Assembly (NCBI RefSeq): GCF_017832975.1 | Contig: NZ_JAFIBI010000001.1 | Location: 1,240,001-1,304,000 of the forward strand | Reading direction: 5' to 3' | Length of the DNA stretch: 64,000 nt | DNA from: Arthrobacter sp. PvP023 | GTDB taxonomy: Bacteria; Actinomycetota; Actinomycetes; Actinomycetales; Micrococcaceae | Part shown: piece by piece, positions 25,980 through 34,868 of the stretch | How positions within the stretch are numbered: position 1 is the first letter of the stretch | How the letters are laid out: every line of letters begins with the position of its first letter | Notes under the pieces: model-generated | Databases searched by the model: none | What the model was told of the DNA's origin: nothing | Seen by the model: only the letters and a program-made list of their open reading frames with translations | Translations under genes and position numbers: made by a program

Positions 25980-27263
25980 ATGATCAGCAGAAGGAATTTC
26001 CTCACCACAGTGGCGCTGGGCACCGCATCTGCCGCAGCCCTGGCTGCGTGCGGACAGTCCGCCCCCGCACAGACCGGTTCGGCACAGAACCCGGTCACCA
26101 TCAATTACACCTGGTGGGGCAACGATGACCGCGCCACCCGCACCCGCAAGGCCATCGAACTGTTCGAGTCCAAGAACCCCGACATCAAGGTCAACGGCAA
26201 CTTCACCGACTTTGCCGGCTACTGGCAGAAGCGCGCCACCGAGGCTGCCGGCGGCGGCCTGCCGGACGTCATGCAGTGGGACCTCTCGTACCTGCGGGAC
26301 TATGGCCAGCGGAACCAGCTCCTGGACCTCAGCACCGTGAAGATTGACACCTCGGGCTTCGACAAGTCGCTGCTGCCGTCCGGCCAGATCAAGGGCAAGA
26401 CCTACGGCATCCCCACCAGCACCAACGCTTTCGCCGTCTACTACGATCCTGCCAAGCTCAAGACCCTCGGCGTTTCCGAGCCCGACGGCAGCTGGACCTA
26501 CGACGAATACAAGTCCTGGCTCAAGGAGGTCGGCGCCAAGGGCAACGGCACCTTCTTCGGTTCCACGGATTTCACCGGCATCTGGTGGCAGTTCAACATC
26601 TGGCTCCGCCAGAAGAACATCGAAGCCTTCACCGAGGACGGCAAGCTCGGCTTCAGCAAGGACGACCTGAAGACCTGGTGGAACATGGCTTCGGACCTGC
26701 GCGGTACCCCGGCCCTGGTCTCCGAGGAACGGACCACCCAGCTGGCACCCAAGTCGCCGTTCGGCTCCAACGTGACCGTCGCGGAAAACACCTGGGACAA
26801 CTTCATGGCCGGCTACCTCGCCGACAGCGGCGCCAAGGAACTGAAGATCGTCCCCGTTCCCTCCGACGACCCGGACAACCTGGGCCTGTTCCTCAAGCCC
26901 TCGATGCTCATGGTGGCCAGCGCCAAGACCAAGTTCAAGGACGCCTCCGCACGCTTCATCGACTTTATGATCAACGACCCCGAGGTGGGCCAGATCTTCA
27001 AGACCTCCCGCGGCGTTCCCGCCTCGAAGAAGCAGCGCGACGGCACCACCTTCGAGGGCACCGACAAGATCGTGGTGGACTACGAGAAGTCCATCGAAAA
27101 GTACCTCAAGGATGCTCCCGAGCCGCCCATCGTCGGTTTCGGCACCCTGGAGGCCTCGTTCAAGCGGATCAGTTCGGACCTGAACTTCGGCAAGCTGACC
27201 GTTGACTCGGCGGCCGACGCCTGGTTCAAGGAAGCCGAAGACCTCATCAAGCAGAACGCCTGA
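25980..27263 (+). CDS. Carbohydrate ABC transporter substrate-binding lipoprotein (SBP3)
   Basis: A 427-residue sugar-binding lipoprotein. The signal has a twin-arginine-like start (MISRRNFLTTVALG) and lipobox ALAACGQS. Mature landmarks are INYTWWGNDDRATRTRKAI, GYWQKRATEAAGGGLPDVM and WTYDEYKSWL. The start is supported by GGAGG six bases upstream. It heads a clear transporter operon with two permeases and a small membrane protein. Control by both LacI-type regulators is suggested by the promoter. Confidence 0.9.
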   Translation: MISRRNFLTTVALGTASAAALAACGQSAPAQTGSAQNPVTINYTWWGNDDRATRTRKAIELFESKNPDIKVNGNFTDFAGYWQKRATEAAGGGLPDVMQWDLSYLRDYGQRNQLLDLSTVKIDTSGFDKSLLPSGQIKGKTYGIPTSTNAFAVYYDPAKLKTLGVSEPDGSWTYDEYKSWLKEVGAKGNGTFFGSTDFTGIWWQFNIWLRQKNIEAFTEDGKLGFSKDDLKTWWNMASDLRGTPALVSEERTTQLAPKSPFGSNVTVAENTWDNFMAGYLADSGAKELKIVPVPSDDPDNLGLFLKPSMLMVASAKTKFKDASARFIDFMINDPEVGQIFKTSRGVPASKKQRDGTTFEGTDKIVVDYEKSIEKYLKDAPEPPIVGFGTLEASFKRISSDLNFGKLTVDSAADAWFKEAEDLIKQNA

Positions 27264-27308
27264 GCAGCGTATTGTCTGCCCGACGTTCACAACTGACGGA
27301 ATGAACTC

Positions 27309-28262
27309 GTGACTCAAAGCCCAACCCTGAGCAGGCGTTCGACGTCGTCCACCCCGCCGCTGCCGCGCAAGTCGCGGCAGCGGGGGGCGGATGCCCGCGC
27401 CGGCTACACCTTCCTGCTGCCCTGGCTGCTGGGATTCATCGCCCTGACCGTGGGCCCGATGATCTCCTCGCTCTACCTGTCCTTCACCAACTACAACCTC
27501 TTCGAGCCGCCCAAATGGATCGGCCTGGACAACTACACCACCCTGTTCCAGGACGAACGGTTCCTGCAGTCGGTGGGCGTGACCCTGTCCTACGTGGTCT
27601 TCGGCACCCCGCTCAAGCTCGCCGCCGCACTCGCGGTGGCCATGCTCCTGAACAGCAAGCGCAAGGGGCAGGGCTTCTACCGCTCCGCGTTCTACGCCCC
27701 GTCCCTGATCGGCGCGTCCGTGTCCATCGCGATCGTCTGGAAGGCGATGTTCGGCGACGCCGGCCCGGTGGACCAGGGCCTGTCCTTCTTCGGCATCAAC
27801 CTTGGCGGCTGGGTGGGCAACCCCTCCATGACCATGCCCATGATGATCCTTTTGACCGTCTGGCAGTTCGGCGCCCCGATGGTGATCTTCCTCGCCGGCC
27901 TGAAGCAGATCCCCGCGGACCTTTACGAAGCGGCGTCCATGGACGGCGCCGGTCCGGTGCGGAAGTTCTTCAACATCACCTGGCCCATGCTTTCGCCGGT
28001 GATCTTCTTCAACCTGCTGATGGAAACCATCCACGCCTTCCAGATCTTCGCCTCTGCCTACATCATCTCCAACGGTGAAGGCGGCCCGGCCGGCTCCACC
28101 CTCTTCTACACCCTCTACCTCTACCTCCGCGGCTTCTCCGACTTCCGGATGGGCTACGCCTCGGCGATGGCCTGGCTCCTGGTGATCGTGGTGGGCATCA
28201 TCACGCTCATCTTCTTCAAAACCTCCAAGTCCTGGGTCCACTACAGCGGTGATTCGAAATGA
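27309..28262 (+). CDS. Carbohydrate ABC transporter permease (MalF-like)
   Basis: A 317-residue permease starting at GTG 27309, 45 bases after SBP3. A basic N-terminus (SRRSTSSTPPLPRKSRQRG) precedes the first helix FLLPWLLGFIALTVGPMI; the EAA loop is LYEAASMDGAGPVRKFFNITWPML. Closely similar to the permease at 20153, showing duplication of the transporter module. Its stop overlaps the next gene by 4 bases. Confidence 0.9.
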   Translation: MTQSPTLSRRSTSSTPPLPRKSRQRGADARAGYTFLLPWLLGFIALTVGPMISSLYLSFTNYNLFEPPKWIGLDNYTTLFQDERFLQSVGVTLSYVVFGTPLKLAAALAVAMLLNSKRKGQGFYRSAFYAPSLIGASVSIAIVWKAMFGDAGPVDQGLSFFGINLGGWVGNPSMTMPMMILLTVWQFGAPMVIFLAGLKQIPADLYEAASMDGAGPVRKFFNITWPMLSPVIFFNLLMETIHAFQIFASAYIISNGEGGPAGSTLFYTLYLYLRGFSDFRMGYASAMAWLLVIVVGIITLIFFKTSKSWVHYSGDSK

Positions 28263-29188
28263 CAACCATGGCAACACCCACCCAGCCGAAAGCCGGCGGC
28301 ACCGCCCCCGCTCCGGCGCCCGAATACAACCCGAAGTCCGAGTCCGTCGGTGCCAAGCGCGCCAAGAGCCTCATTTTCCACATCGTGGCCCTCGCCCTCA
28401 CGGCCGTCGTCCTCTACCCGGCGCTGTGGATGGTGGCCTCGTCCTTCAAGCCGAACGCCGAAATCGGCGGCACCAACACCTCCCTGTGGTCCAGCAACTT
28501 CAGCTTCGACAACTTCGCCACCGCCATGGAGGGGATCGGCGGGGTGTCCACCTTGCAGTTCTTCACCAACTCCCTGGTCCTGGCCATCGGCGCCGTGGTG
28601 GGCACCATCCTCTCGGCCAGCGTCTCGGCCTACGCCTTCGCCCGGATCAAGTTCCCGGGCCGCAGCGCGCTGTTCGGCATGATGATTGCCACCCTGCTGC
28701 TGCCCTTCCACGTGGTGATCATCCCGCAGTACATCATCTTCCAGCAGCTGGGCCTCGTGGACACCTACATCCCGCTGCTGATCGGCAAGTTCCTGGCCGC
28801 GGACGCGTTCTTCGTGTTCCTGATGGTCCAGTTCATGCGCAACCTCCCTGCCGAACTCGACGAAGCGGCACGCATCGACGGCGCCGGCCACGTCCGGATC
28901 TTCACCTCCATCATGCTCCCGCTGATGAAACCCGCCCTGATCTCGACGTCGATCTTCTCCTTCATCTGGAGCTGGAACGACTTCCTCGGCCCCCTGCTCT
29001 ACCTCAACACCCCGGAAAAGTACCCGCTGCCGCTGGCCCTGCGACTCTTCGTGGACCAGACCCAGTCCTCTGACTATGGCGCCATGATCGCCATGTCCGT
29101 CCTGGCCCTGCTGCCGGTCCTGATCTTCTTCCTGGTCTTCCAGCGCTACATCGTCGAAGGCGTCTCCACCCAGGGCCTCAAGGGCTGA
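28259..29188 (+). CDS. Carbohydrate ABC transporter permease (MalG-like)
   Basis: A 309-residue partner permease starting at ATG 28259. Landmarks are LYPALWMVASSFKPNAEIGG, SAYAFARIKFPG, and the EAA loop ELDEAARIDGAGHVRIFTSIMLPLM. Similar to the permease at 21087. A 6-base gap leads to the next membrane protein gene. Confidence 0.9.
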   Translation: MTTMATPTQPKAGGTAPAPAPEYNPKSESVGAKRAKSLIFHIVALALTAVVLYPALWMVASSFKPNAEIGGTNTSLWSSNFSFDNFATAMEGIGGVSTLQFFTNSLVLAIGAVVGTILSASVSAYAFARIKFPGRSALFGMMIATLLLPFHVVIIPQYIIFQQLGLVDTYIPLLIGKFLAADAFFVFLMVQFMRNLPAELDEAARIDGAGHVRIFTSIMLPLMKPALISTSIFSFIWSWNDFLGPLLYLNTPEKYPLPLALRLFVDQTQSSDYGAMIAMSVLALLPVLIFFLVFQRYIVEGVSTQGLKG

Positions 29189-29194
29189 CAGGAT

Positions 29195-29821
29195 ATGAGC
29201 ATCATGGACAGCACCACGCCCGCCCCAGGCCGCGACGACCGCATCCCGGTAAACCGCTTTGCCCTGTTTTCCGAGACCCTCCTGGCCGGAGTGCTGGTGC
29301 TGGTGCTGTCCATTCCGATGGTCACCATCCCGGCCGCCTATGCCGCCGGGATCGCGCACCTTGAACGCCACCTCTCCGGCAGGGATGACTCCCTCCGCGC
29401 CCTCTGGGGCACGTTCCGCTCGGCGCTGCCGGGCAGCTGGAAGCTGGGAATCACGACGGCGGCAGCCGCCGTCGTGATTGTCCTTAACCTGTTGCTCGCA
29501 TGGGTGGGGCAGCTTCCGGGCAGGGAAGTGGTCCTGCCGGCAACCCTCATCCTGGCTGCCGCCGCAGCCGTCCTGCTCCTGCGCACCGCTGCTGCATGGT
29601 CTGACGTTACGGGCACCGCGGCTCCGGGCAGCGCCTGGACCGCAGCCTTTGGGACCGCCAAGACTATTTCGCTCCGCGACTGGACCGGTTCCCTCCTGCT
29701 GGCCGCCGCCCTCTTCGCGGGAGTGGTGTTCGTCTGGATGCTGGCAGCCCTGTTCGTTGTGGTTCCCGGGACCCTGATCCTGGCCTCGGCCGCCGTCAAG
29801 ATGCGCTCGGCGCGCGCGTAG
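29195..29821 (+). CDS. Small membrane protein, probable DUF624/YesL relative
   Basis: A 208-residue protein with about five hydrophobic segments. The N-terminal part (LSIPMVTIPAAYAAGIAHLE, then HLSGRDDSLRALWGTFRSAL) follows the DUF624/YesL pattern in which a loop with a Pro-Ala turn precedes a cytoplasmic FxxxF helix. YesL-type proteins accompany pectin-oligosaccharide ABC transporters. It directly follows the permease genes with a 6-base gap, so it is part of the same transcript. The family call is weaker than for the gene at 35056. Confidence 0.6.
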   Translation: MSIMDSTTPAPGRDDRIPVNRFALFSETLLAGVLVLVLSIPMVTIPAAYAAGIAHLERHLSGRDDSLRALWGTFRSALPGSWKLGITTAAAAVVIVLNLLLAWVGQLPGREVVLPATLILAAAAAVLLLRTAAAWSDVTGTAAPGSAWTAAFGTAKTISLRDWTGSLLLAAALFAGVVFVWMLAALFVVVPGTLILASAAVKMRSARA

Positions 29822-29881
29822 CACCACCAGCCCCCACACACCGTCCCAGCAGGTCCACTTCACTACCGAGTTGAGCCAGAC

Positions 29882-31165
29882 GTGTCTTCCGACCGCACCC
29901 CGTCCGCTGAGTCCCTCCAAGAACAAGCTTCAGAACGGCCGCTTCGCTGGTACCACCCCCTGGCGCAGCGCAACTACCGGCTCTTCATTGCCATTCAGCT
30001 CGCGGGCAGCACCGGGGTCTGGATGCAGCGCCTCGCCCAGGACTGGCTGGTCCTGCAACTGACGGGCAGCCCCGCTGCCGTGGGCGTGGCCGTGGCGCTC
30101 CAATTCCTGCCCATGCTGGTGGTGGGCCCGCTCAGCGGCATCCTGGTGGACCTGTTTCCGAAGCGCCGCATCCTGCTGATCTGCCAGTTCATCACCGCGC
30201 TGCTGGCCCTGGCCCTCGCGGTCCTGGACGCCGGCGGCGGCATCACCGTCTGGGCCGTGTACGCCTGTTGCGTGGCCCTGGGCATCACGTCCGCCGTCGA
30301 CGGTCCGGCCCGCCAGGTGTTCGTGAACGAGGTGGTGGGCGACGCCGCGTTGCGTCCCGCGATCGGGCTGAACAACGCGATCGGCCAGCTCGGCGCGATG
30401 GCTGGACCCGCCCTGGGCGGCCTGCTGATCGCCAAGGCGGGTTCCGCCGCCGCCTTTGCCGCGAACGCCGTCGTATGCCTGGCGGTGATTGGCCTGATCG
30501 CGGCGATCCGGACGTCCCGGCTCTACCCCGGCCCGCCGCCTCTCCGGGGCCGCGGGCAGATCCTCGCGGGGTTCCGCTACGTCCGCCGCCGGCCGTCCCT
30601 CCTGCTGGTAATGCTGCTGGCCGGGCTCCTCGGCGCGTTCGGCATGAACGGGCCGGTGGTACTGGCGGCATTCGCCGAAGATGTCTGGCACAGTGGCGCC
30701 GCCGGCTTCGGCATCTTCAACACGTTCAGCGCCGCGGGTGCCCTTGCAGGCGCGTTGCTGGCGGCGCGGCTCCGGACCCTGGGCCGGCGGGGGATCGTGG
30801 TGAGTGCCGGGCTGTTCGGGCTGACCCAGCTCGTGGCCGCGCTCATGCCCACGCAGGAACTGTTCGTGGCCATGCTGGTGCTGGTCGGCATCATGACGCT
30901 GCTCTTCCTGACCAGTGCGGCCACTACCGTCCAGCTGGAGGCCGGGGCGGACGTCCGCGGGCGCGTCCTGGCGCTCTACCTGCCGCTGCTGCTCGGCGGT
31001 CACGCCCTCGGCGGGCTGCTGGCCGGCTGGCTCACGGAAGAGTTCGGTGTGCGCACCGGCCTCGTGGTGACCGGAGCCCTCGGAATGCTGTCCGCCGCCG
31101 TCATCGGACTGCTGATGTGGCTGAACGCCCGACGGCGGTCCAGTACTGAGTTTTTGTCCAGATAA
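29882..31165 (+). CDS. Major facilitator superfamily transporter
   Basis: A 427-residue, 12-helix MFS protein of the MFS_3/EntS-like group. Landmarks are WMQRLAQDWLVLQLTGSPAAVG, the conserved loop SGILVDLFPKRRILL after helix 2, and DGPARQVFVNEVVGDAALR. The GTG at 29882 has only a weak ribosome site. Substrate unknown; export of a sugar or metabolite is possible. The last five codons and the TAA are supplied by palindromic repeat A copy 3 (from 31148), which suggests the repeat was inserted into the original gene end. Confidence 0.82.
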   Translation: MSSDRTPSAESLQEQASERPLRWYHPLAQRNYRLFIAIQLAGSTGVWMQRLAQDWLVLQLTGSPAAVGVAVALQFLPMLVVGPLSGILVDLFPKRRILLICQFITALLALALAVLDAGGGITVWAVYACCVALGITSAVDGPARQVFVNEVVGDAALRPAIGLNNAIGQLGAMAGPALGGLLIAKAGSAAAFAANAVVCLAVIGLIAAIRTSRLYPGPPPLRGRGQILAGFRYVRRRPSLLLVMLLAGLLGAFGMNGPVVLAAFAEDVWHSGAAGFGIFNTFSAAGALAGALLAARLRTLGRRGIVVSAGLFGLTQLVAALMPTQELFVAMLVLVGIMTLLFLTSAATTVQLEAGADVRGRVLALYLPLLLGGHALGGLLAGWLTEEFGVRTGLVVTGALGMLSAAVIGLLMWLNARRRSSTEFLSR

Positions 31166-31210
31166 CGCGAGCTAACCCTTGGGTATGTCCCTCGATCTGG
31201 ACAAAAACTC
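31148..31210. repeat. Palindromic repeat family A, copy 3
   Basis: Arms 31148-31163 (GAGTTTTTGTCCAGAT) and 31195-31210 (ATCTGGACAAAAACTC), perfect over 16 bp, with an additional CGAG/CTCG pairing inside. It shares its outer arm exactly with the copies at 3115 and 4201 despite being 27 kb away, and provides the stop codon of the MFS gene. Confidence 0.88.
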
Positions 31211-31225
31211 GGCAGCGCCGCCTTA

Positions 31226-31274
31226 TTGACTGTGACCGGGCGCACACTTAGGGTAGATGAGAAAGCGTTTTCTC
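31226..31274 (+). promoter_or_regulatory. SBP4 promoter with LacI-type operator at the start site
   Basis: -35 TTGACT (31226-31231), 17-bp spacer, -10 TAGGGT (31249-31254), then GAGAAAGCGTTTTCTC at 31259-31274. Spacing and operator position match the SBP2 promoter. Confidence 0.8.
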
Positions 31275-31319
31275 GCCGAGTCGAACCCCATCAAAACCCA
31301 GCCGTCAAAAGGACATCGA

Positions 31320-32609
31320 ATGATTTTTCGCGCCCTGAGATCCCGGACTCCCAAAATTGCGGCGGTGGCAGCAGCCCTCGCGCTGACCCTCTCAGGCTGC
31401 GGGGGCGGTGCGCAGTCCGATGCCGGCGGCCCGGTGACGCTGCGGTTTACCTGGTGGGGCTCGGACGTGCGGCACAAGATGACCCAGAAGCTCATTGACG
31501 CGTTCGAGGCCAAGAACCCGAACATCAAGATCGAGGGTGAATACGGGGAGTGGTCCGGCTACTGGGACAAGCTCGCCACCCAGGTGGCCTCCCAGAAGGC
31601 CCCGGACATCATCCAAATGGACCTGCAATATCTCGGTGAGTACGCCAAGCGCGGGGCGCTCCTGGATCTGAAGGACGTGGACCTGTCCAAATTCGACAAG
31701 GCTGCGGCCGACGCCGGCAAGACACCGGAAGGGCAGTTCGCCGTGACGGCCGGCATGAATGCGCTGGTGGTACTGGCCAACCCCGCGCTGGTCTCCGCCA
31801 GCGGCGTGGCCCTGCCGGATGACGAGTCCTGGACCTGGCAGGACTACGAGAAGACGGCTGCGGACATCACGGCCAACAGCAAGGCCGGCATCTACGGTTC
31901 CGGATCAATCACGGGTGACGCATCGTTCAATCTTTGGTTGCGCCAGCACGGGAAGTCCCTCTTCACCTCGGACGGGAAGCTGGGATTCGATGAGGCTGAC
32001 GCCACGAAATACTTCGAGTTCCAAGCCGGCCTCCGCGACGCGAAGTCGGTGCCGCCGGCTTCGGTCATGACCGAAGAGGCCACCGCCGCGCTGGACCAGA
32101 CAGGCCTGGCCACGAACAAGTTCGCCATGGGCTGGCTGTGGTCCAACCAGCTCGGCGCCCTCACCAAGGCTTCCGGCCAGCCGCTGGAAATCAAGCGGCC
32201 GCCGAGCACGGACGGTAACGCCAAATCGGCGCAGCAGTACTACAAAGCGTCCCAGCTCTGGTCCGCAAGCTCGCGCACCAAGCACCCGAAGGAAGCTCAA
32301 CAGTTCATCGACTTCCTGGCCAACAGCGTCGAGGCCGGTGAAATCGCGCTGGCTGACCGCGGCATCCCCGGCAATACCGAGGTGCGCGACGCCATCACGC
32401 CCAAGCTGAGCGCGGCGGACGCCGCCACGGCCGCCTTCATCAACGACATTGCGGATGAAGTGGGCGATGCTCCCGTTGTCCCGCCGGCAGGGTCCAGCCC
32501 GGCCTCGGAGATCCTGACCCGCTTCACCACCGAGGTCCACTTTGGCAGGGTGAGCCCGGAGGAAGCCGCGAAGAAGTCGATCGAGGAACTTAGGAGCGCA
32601 CTGGGCTAG
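31320..32609 (+). CDS. Carbohydrate ABC transporter substrate-binding lipoprotein (SBP4)
   Basis: A 429-residue sugar-binding lipoprotein, paralog of SBP2. Lipobox TLSGCGGG; LRFTWWGSDVRHKMTQKLI; WSGYWDKLATQVASQKAPDI; SWTWQDYEKTA. The ATG at 31320 has AAAGGA upstream; the longer frame from 31257 reads the operator as MRKRFL and begins at the predicted transcription start, so it is rejected. It is followed convergently by the second fusion oxidoreductase and has no permease of its own. Confidence 0.88.
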   Translation: MIFRALRSRTPKIAAVAAALALTLSGCGGGAQSDAGGPVTLRFTWWGSDVRHKMTQKLIDAFEAKNPNIKIEGEYGEWSGYWDKLATQVASQKAPDIIQMDLQYLGEYAKRGALLDLKDVDLSKFDKAAADAGKTPEGQFAVTAGMNALVVLANPALVSASGVALPDDESWTWQDYEKTAADITANSKAGIYGSGSITGDASFNLWLRQHGKSLFTSDGKLGFDEADATKYFEFQAGLRDAKSVPPASVMTEEATAALDQTGLATNKFAMGWLWSNQLGALTKASGQPLEIKRPPSTDGNAKSAQQYYKASQLWSASSRTKHPKEAQQFIDFLANSVEAGEIALADRGIPGNTEVRDAITPKLSAADAATAAFINDIADEVGDAPVVPPAGSSPASEILTRFTTEVHFGRVSPEEAAKKSIEELRSALG

Positions 32610-32641
32610 CGCGCTCGGCCAGTGCACCTCGCCAACGCGGG

Positions 32642-34750
32642 TTAGCGGTGATCGGCCAATTCCGCAGCTTCCGCCGGGGACAGCGTGCCTGCTGCGATCC
32701 ACACCGTGAAGGAGCGCCGGACGGATTCTCCCGCGGCGAGGATCACGGGCCGGTCCCACGCCAGGGCGGAGCCCACGCCGGGGTAGCCGGACAGGCGGAC
32801 GAACCAGGGGTCCGGCGCCTCGGCAGGGGCGGCGAACACCAGGCTGGCCGCGCCCCCGGGGAAGATTCCCGTCCACGCCAGCCAGGGCGAGGCGGAGCCG
32901 TGGACAGCTGCCTCGCCCTGCCGGTCGGCGGTAAAGACACTCGCGGCGGAGCACGCGGGCAGCCGCCAGAAGAACCCGCCGTAGCCGCTTCCGGCAGCAC
33001 CGTTGGAGCCGGGGCCGCCCAGCGAAGCGTCGACGACGGCGGTAAGTTCCGTTGCCAGGTCCAGCCGCCAGGTGCGGGCGTCCACCCGGCCGGCGCGGGT
33101 GGTGCGGAGCTCGCGGAGCAGTTCGCTGCCGTCCGGCGCCTGCCAGCTGAGTTCCTGATGGAGGGAGTCGCCGCCCGGCGATCCGGGCTCTGCCCTTGCG
33201 GACAGCTGCACGATCCGGCCGTGATCCGGGCGTTCCTCATATCTTCCGGCAGCGCGGGTGTAGGTTTTGCCGCCCCAGAAGTTCGTGCCGTTCACATCCT
33301 GCAGGGCGACGCCGGCGCCGAGGTGCCACGGGTGGTCCGCCGGAAGGTGGTCGGTGACGGTGACGCCGCCGAGCGAACGCACCGGATGCAGGTAGGGACG
33401 GGGTGAGAGCCGGGCTGCGACGCCGGAGCCGTTCCGCAGGGTGGCCAGCGCGGTGGCGCCGCTGTGCACGCCGGTTGCTGGGCCGCCGTCGTGCCCGGTG
33501 TCCTGCACGGAAAGTGACAACATGTCTGCGCCGCCGGCCGCCGGCAGGGCCCAGGGCAGGCCCAGCTCGCTGAAGGTGGCGTGCGCCGCCGTCGCCCGCT
33601 CCAGTGCATCTTCGATGCCGGAGACGACGGCGTGGGCCGAGTCGCCGTCGCCCACCCACTCCAGGTGCTCCCCGGCAATGAGAGCCGGGGCTTCGGCGGT
33701 GCGGATGGCTTCCAGTACCCGCATGAACGCGCCGCTGTCCGCAAGGGAGCTGATCAGCGGCGCGCGTCCGTGCTGGTCCTGGCGGCGGTGCCGCAGATGG
33801 TCCAGCAGGTTCTCTGTGAGGTCGTCCCGGCCAAACACCTCGTGGCGTTCGCCGGCGGCAGTGCTGACGCTGAGGCGGTCTTCGGTGTAGTGGAACACCG
33901 CGGTTCCTTCGCTGCCCTGCAGGGTGACGTACGGTTCCACGGACTCCTTGGCGCACAGGGTCAGCGCACAGGTCACGGGAAGGCCGGAGGCGGTGCGGAC
34001 ACGGATGACGGAGGTGTCGTCTGATTCGATGTCGTTGGCGCGGTAGAGGTCCGTTTCCACGGAGGCGAGGTCGTCCACGGTCCGTGCGCCGGCGATCCTC
34101 AAGGCGGTGGCGATGGCGTGCGCCAGCGGGTTGGTGGCCACACCGTCCACGACGTCGACGCCGTCCAGGCTTCGTTTCCCCGCCCAGCGCGACCGCGCGT
34201 AGTACGCGCGGTCCCGGACCCAGCGGCCGGTGGCGGAGATTCCCAGGAGGGTGCCGATTTCGCCGGCCTCGAGCAGGTCCTCGATGGCCTTCAGGGCATG
34301 CGAACCGAGGCTCTGGAAGCCGACCTGGACACTCCGTCCGGCAGCCGCGGCGGCGTCCTGCAGCCGGTTGAAGTCGGCCAGGGAAGCGACCGGGGGCTTT
34401 TCGAGGTAGAGGTCGGCATGGGGGAGGGCCGTGAGTGCCAAGGGTGCGTGCGTCTGAATGGGAGTGGCCACAATGACAAGGTCGAGCCCAGGCGTTGCGG
34501 CCAGGAGGTCGTCGAGATTGCCGAAGACTGCGGTTTCGGGAGGGAGCGCGCCGTCGGCCGGGGGATTCGGGTCGGCAACAGCCACGAGCGCGACCGCCCC
34601 GTCCTTCTGAAGCCTTTCGAGGTTGCGGAGGTGGTGGGTTCCGAAGCCGTGGACCCCTACCAGCGCCACCCTCGCCGCGGCGGAGGTGATCGTGACTTCT
34701 GTTGCCGGAATTCTGCCTTTTTCCGGGACGGGCGCGGACAGTGTGCCCAT
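32642..34750 (-). CDS. Gfo/Idh/MocA oxidoreductase fused to a DUF6807 (PmoA-like) domain, paralog 2
   Basis: A 702-residue paralog of the fusion at 15127. The oxidoreductase half shows RVALVGVHGFGTHHLRNLER, VIVATPIQTHAPLA and DLYLEKPPVASLADF; the DUF6807-like half shows SPRPYLHPVRSLGG, VTDHLPADHPWHLGAGVALQ, TNFWGGKTYTRAAG and GGFFWRLPACSAA. ATG 34750 has GAGGAG upstream; the frame open to 34885 crosses the operator at 34869-34884 and is rejected. It is monocistronic as far as seen, and divergent from the DUF624/SBP5 transporter genes. Two copies controlled by nearby LacI-type sites argue that the reaction is central to this locus. Confidence 0.82.
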   Translation of the reverse strand: MGTLSAPVPEKGRIPATEVTITSAAARVALVGVHGFGTHHLRNLERLQKDGAVALVAVADPNPPADGALPPETAVFGNLDDLLAATPGLDLVIVATPIQTHAPLALTALPHADLYLEKPPVASLADFNRLQDAAAAAGRSVQVGFQSLGSHALKAIEDLLEAGEIGTLLGISATGRWVRDRAYYARSRWAGKRSLDGVDVVDGVATNPLAHAIATALRIAGARTVDDLASVETDLYRANDIESDDTSVIRVRTASGLPVTCALTLCAKESVEPYVTLQGSEGTAVFHYTEDRLSVSTAAGERHEVFGRDDLTENLLDHLRHRRQDQHGRAPLISSLADSGAFMRVLEAIRTAEAPALIAGEHLEWVGDGDSAHAVVSGIEDALERATAAHATFSELGLPWALPAAGGADMLSLSVQDTGHDGGPATGVHSGATALATLRNGSGVAARLSPRPYLHPVRSLGGVTVTDHLPADHPWHLGAGVALQDVNGTNFWGGKTYTRAAGRYEERPDHGRIVQLSARAEPGSPGGDSLHQELSWQAPDGSELLRELRTTRAGRVDARTWRLDLATELTAVVDASLGGPGSNGAAGSGYGGFFWRLPACSAASVFTADRQGEAAVHGSASPWLAWTGIFPGGAASLVFAAPAEAPDPWFVRLSGYPGVGSALAWDRPVILAAGESVRRSFTVWIAAGTLSPAEAAELADHR

Positions 34751-34868
34751 GGCTCTCCTCTTCTGTCCCCGGGACGGGGTTTGACGTCGGTGTCGTTGCT
34801 GGAAATCGCCGGGCAGGGGCCCGTTGCCGCCGCTGTCAGAGTAGGCCGGTGCGGCCTGCTGACACTCG

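Noticed and set aside
25977-28277. 766-codon open frame on the minus strand
   Set aside because: It is antisense to SBP3 and its permease, which have clear domains and ribosome sites. Its composition (His/Asp/Val/Gly-rich) is what the opposite strand of high-GC codons gives.
28241-29926. 561-codon open frame on the minus strand
   Set aside because: Antisense to a permease and the DUF624-like gene; no family motif and repetitive His/Glu/Gln composition.
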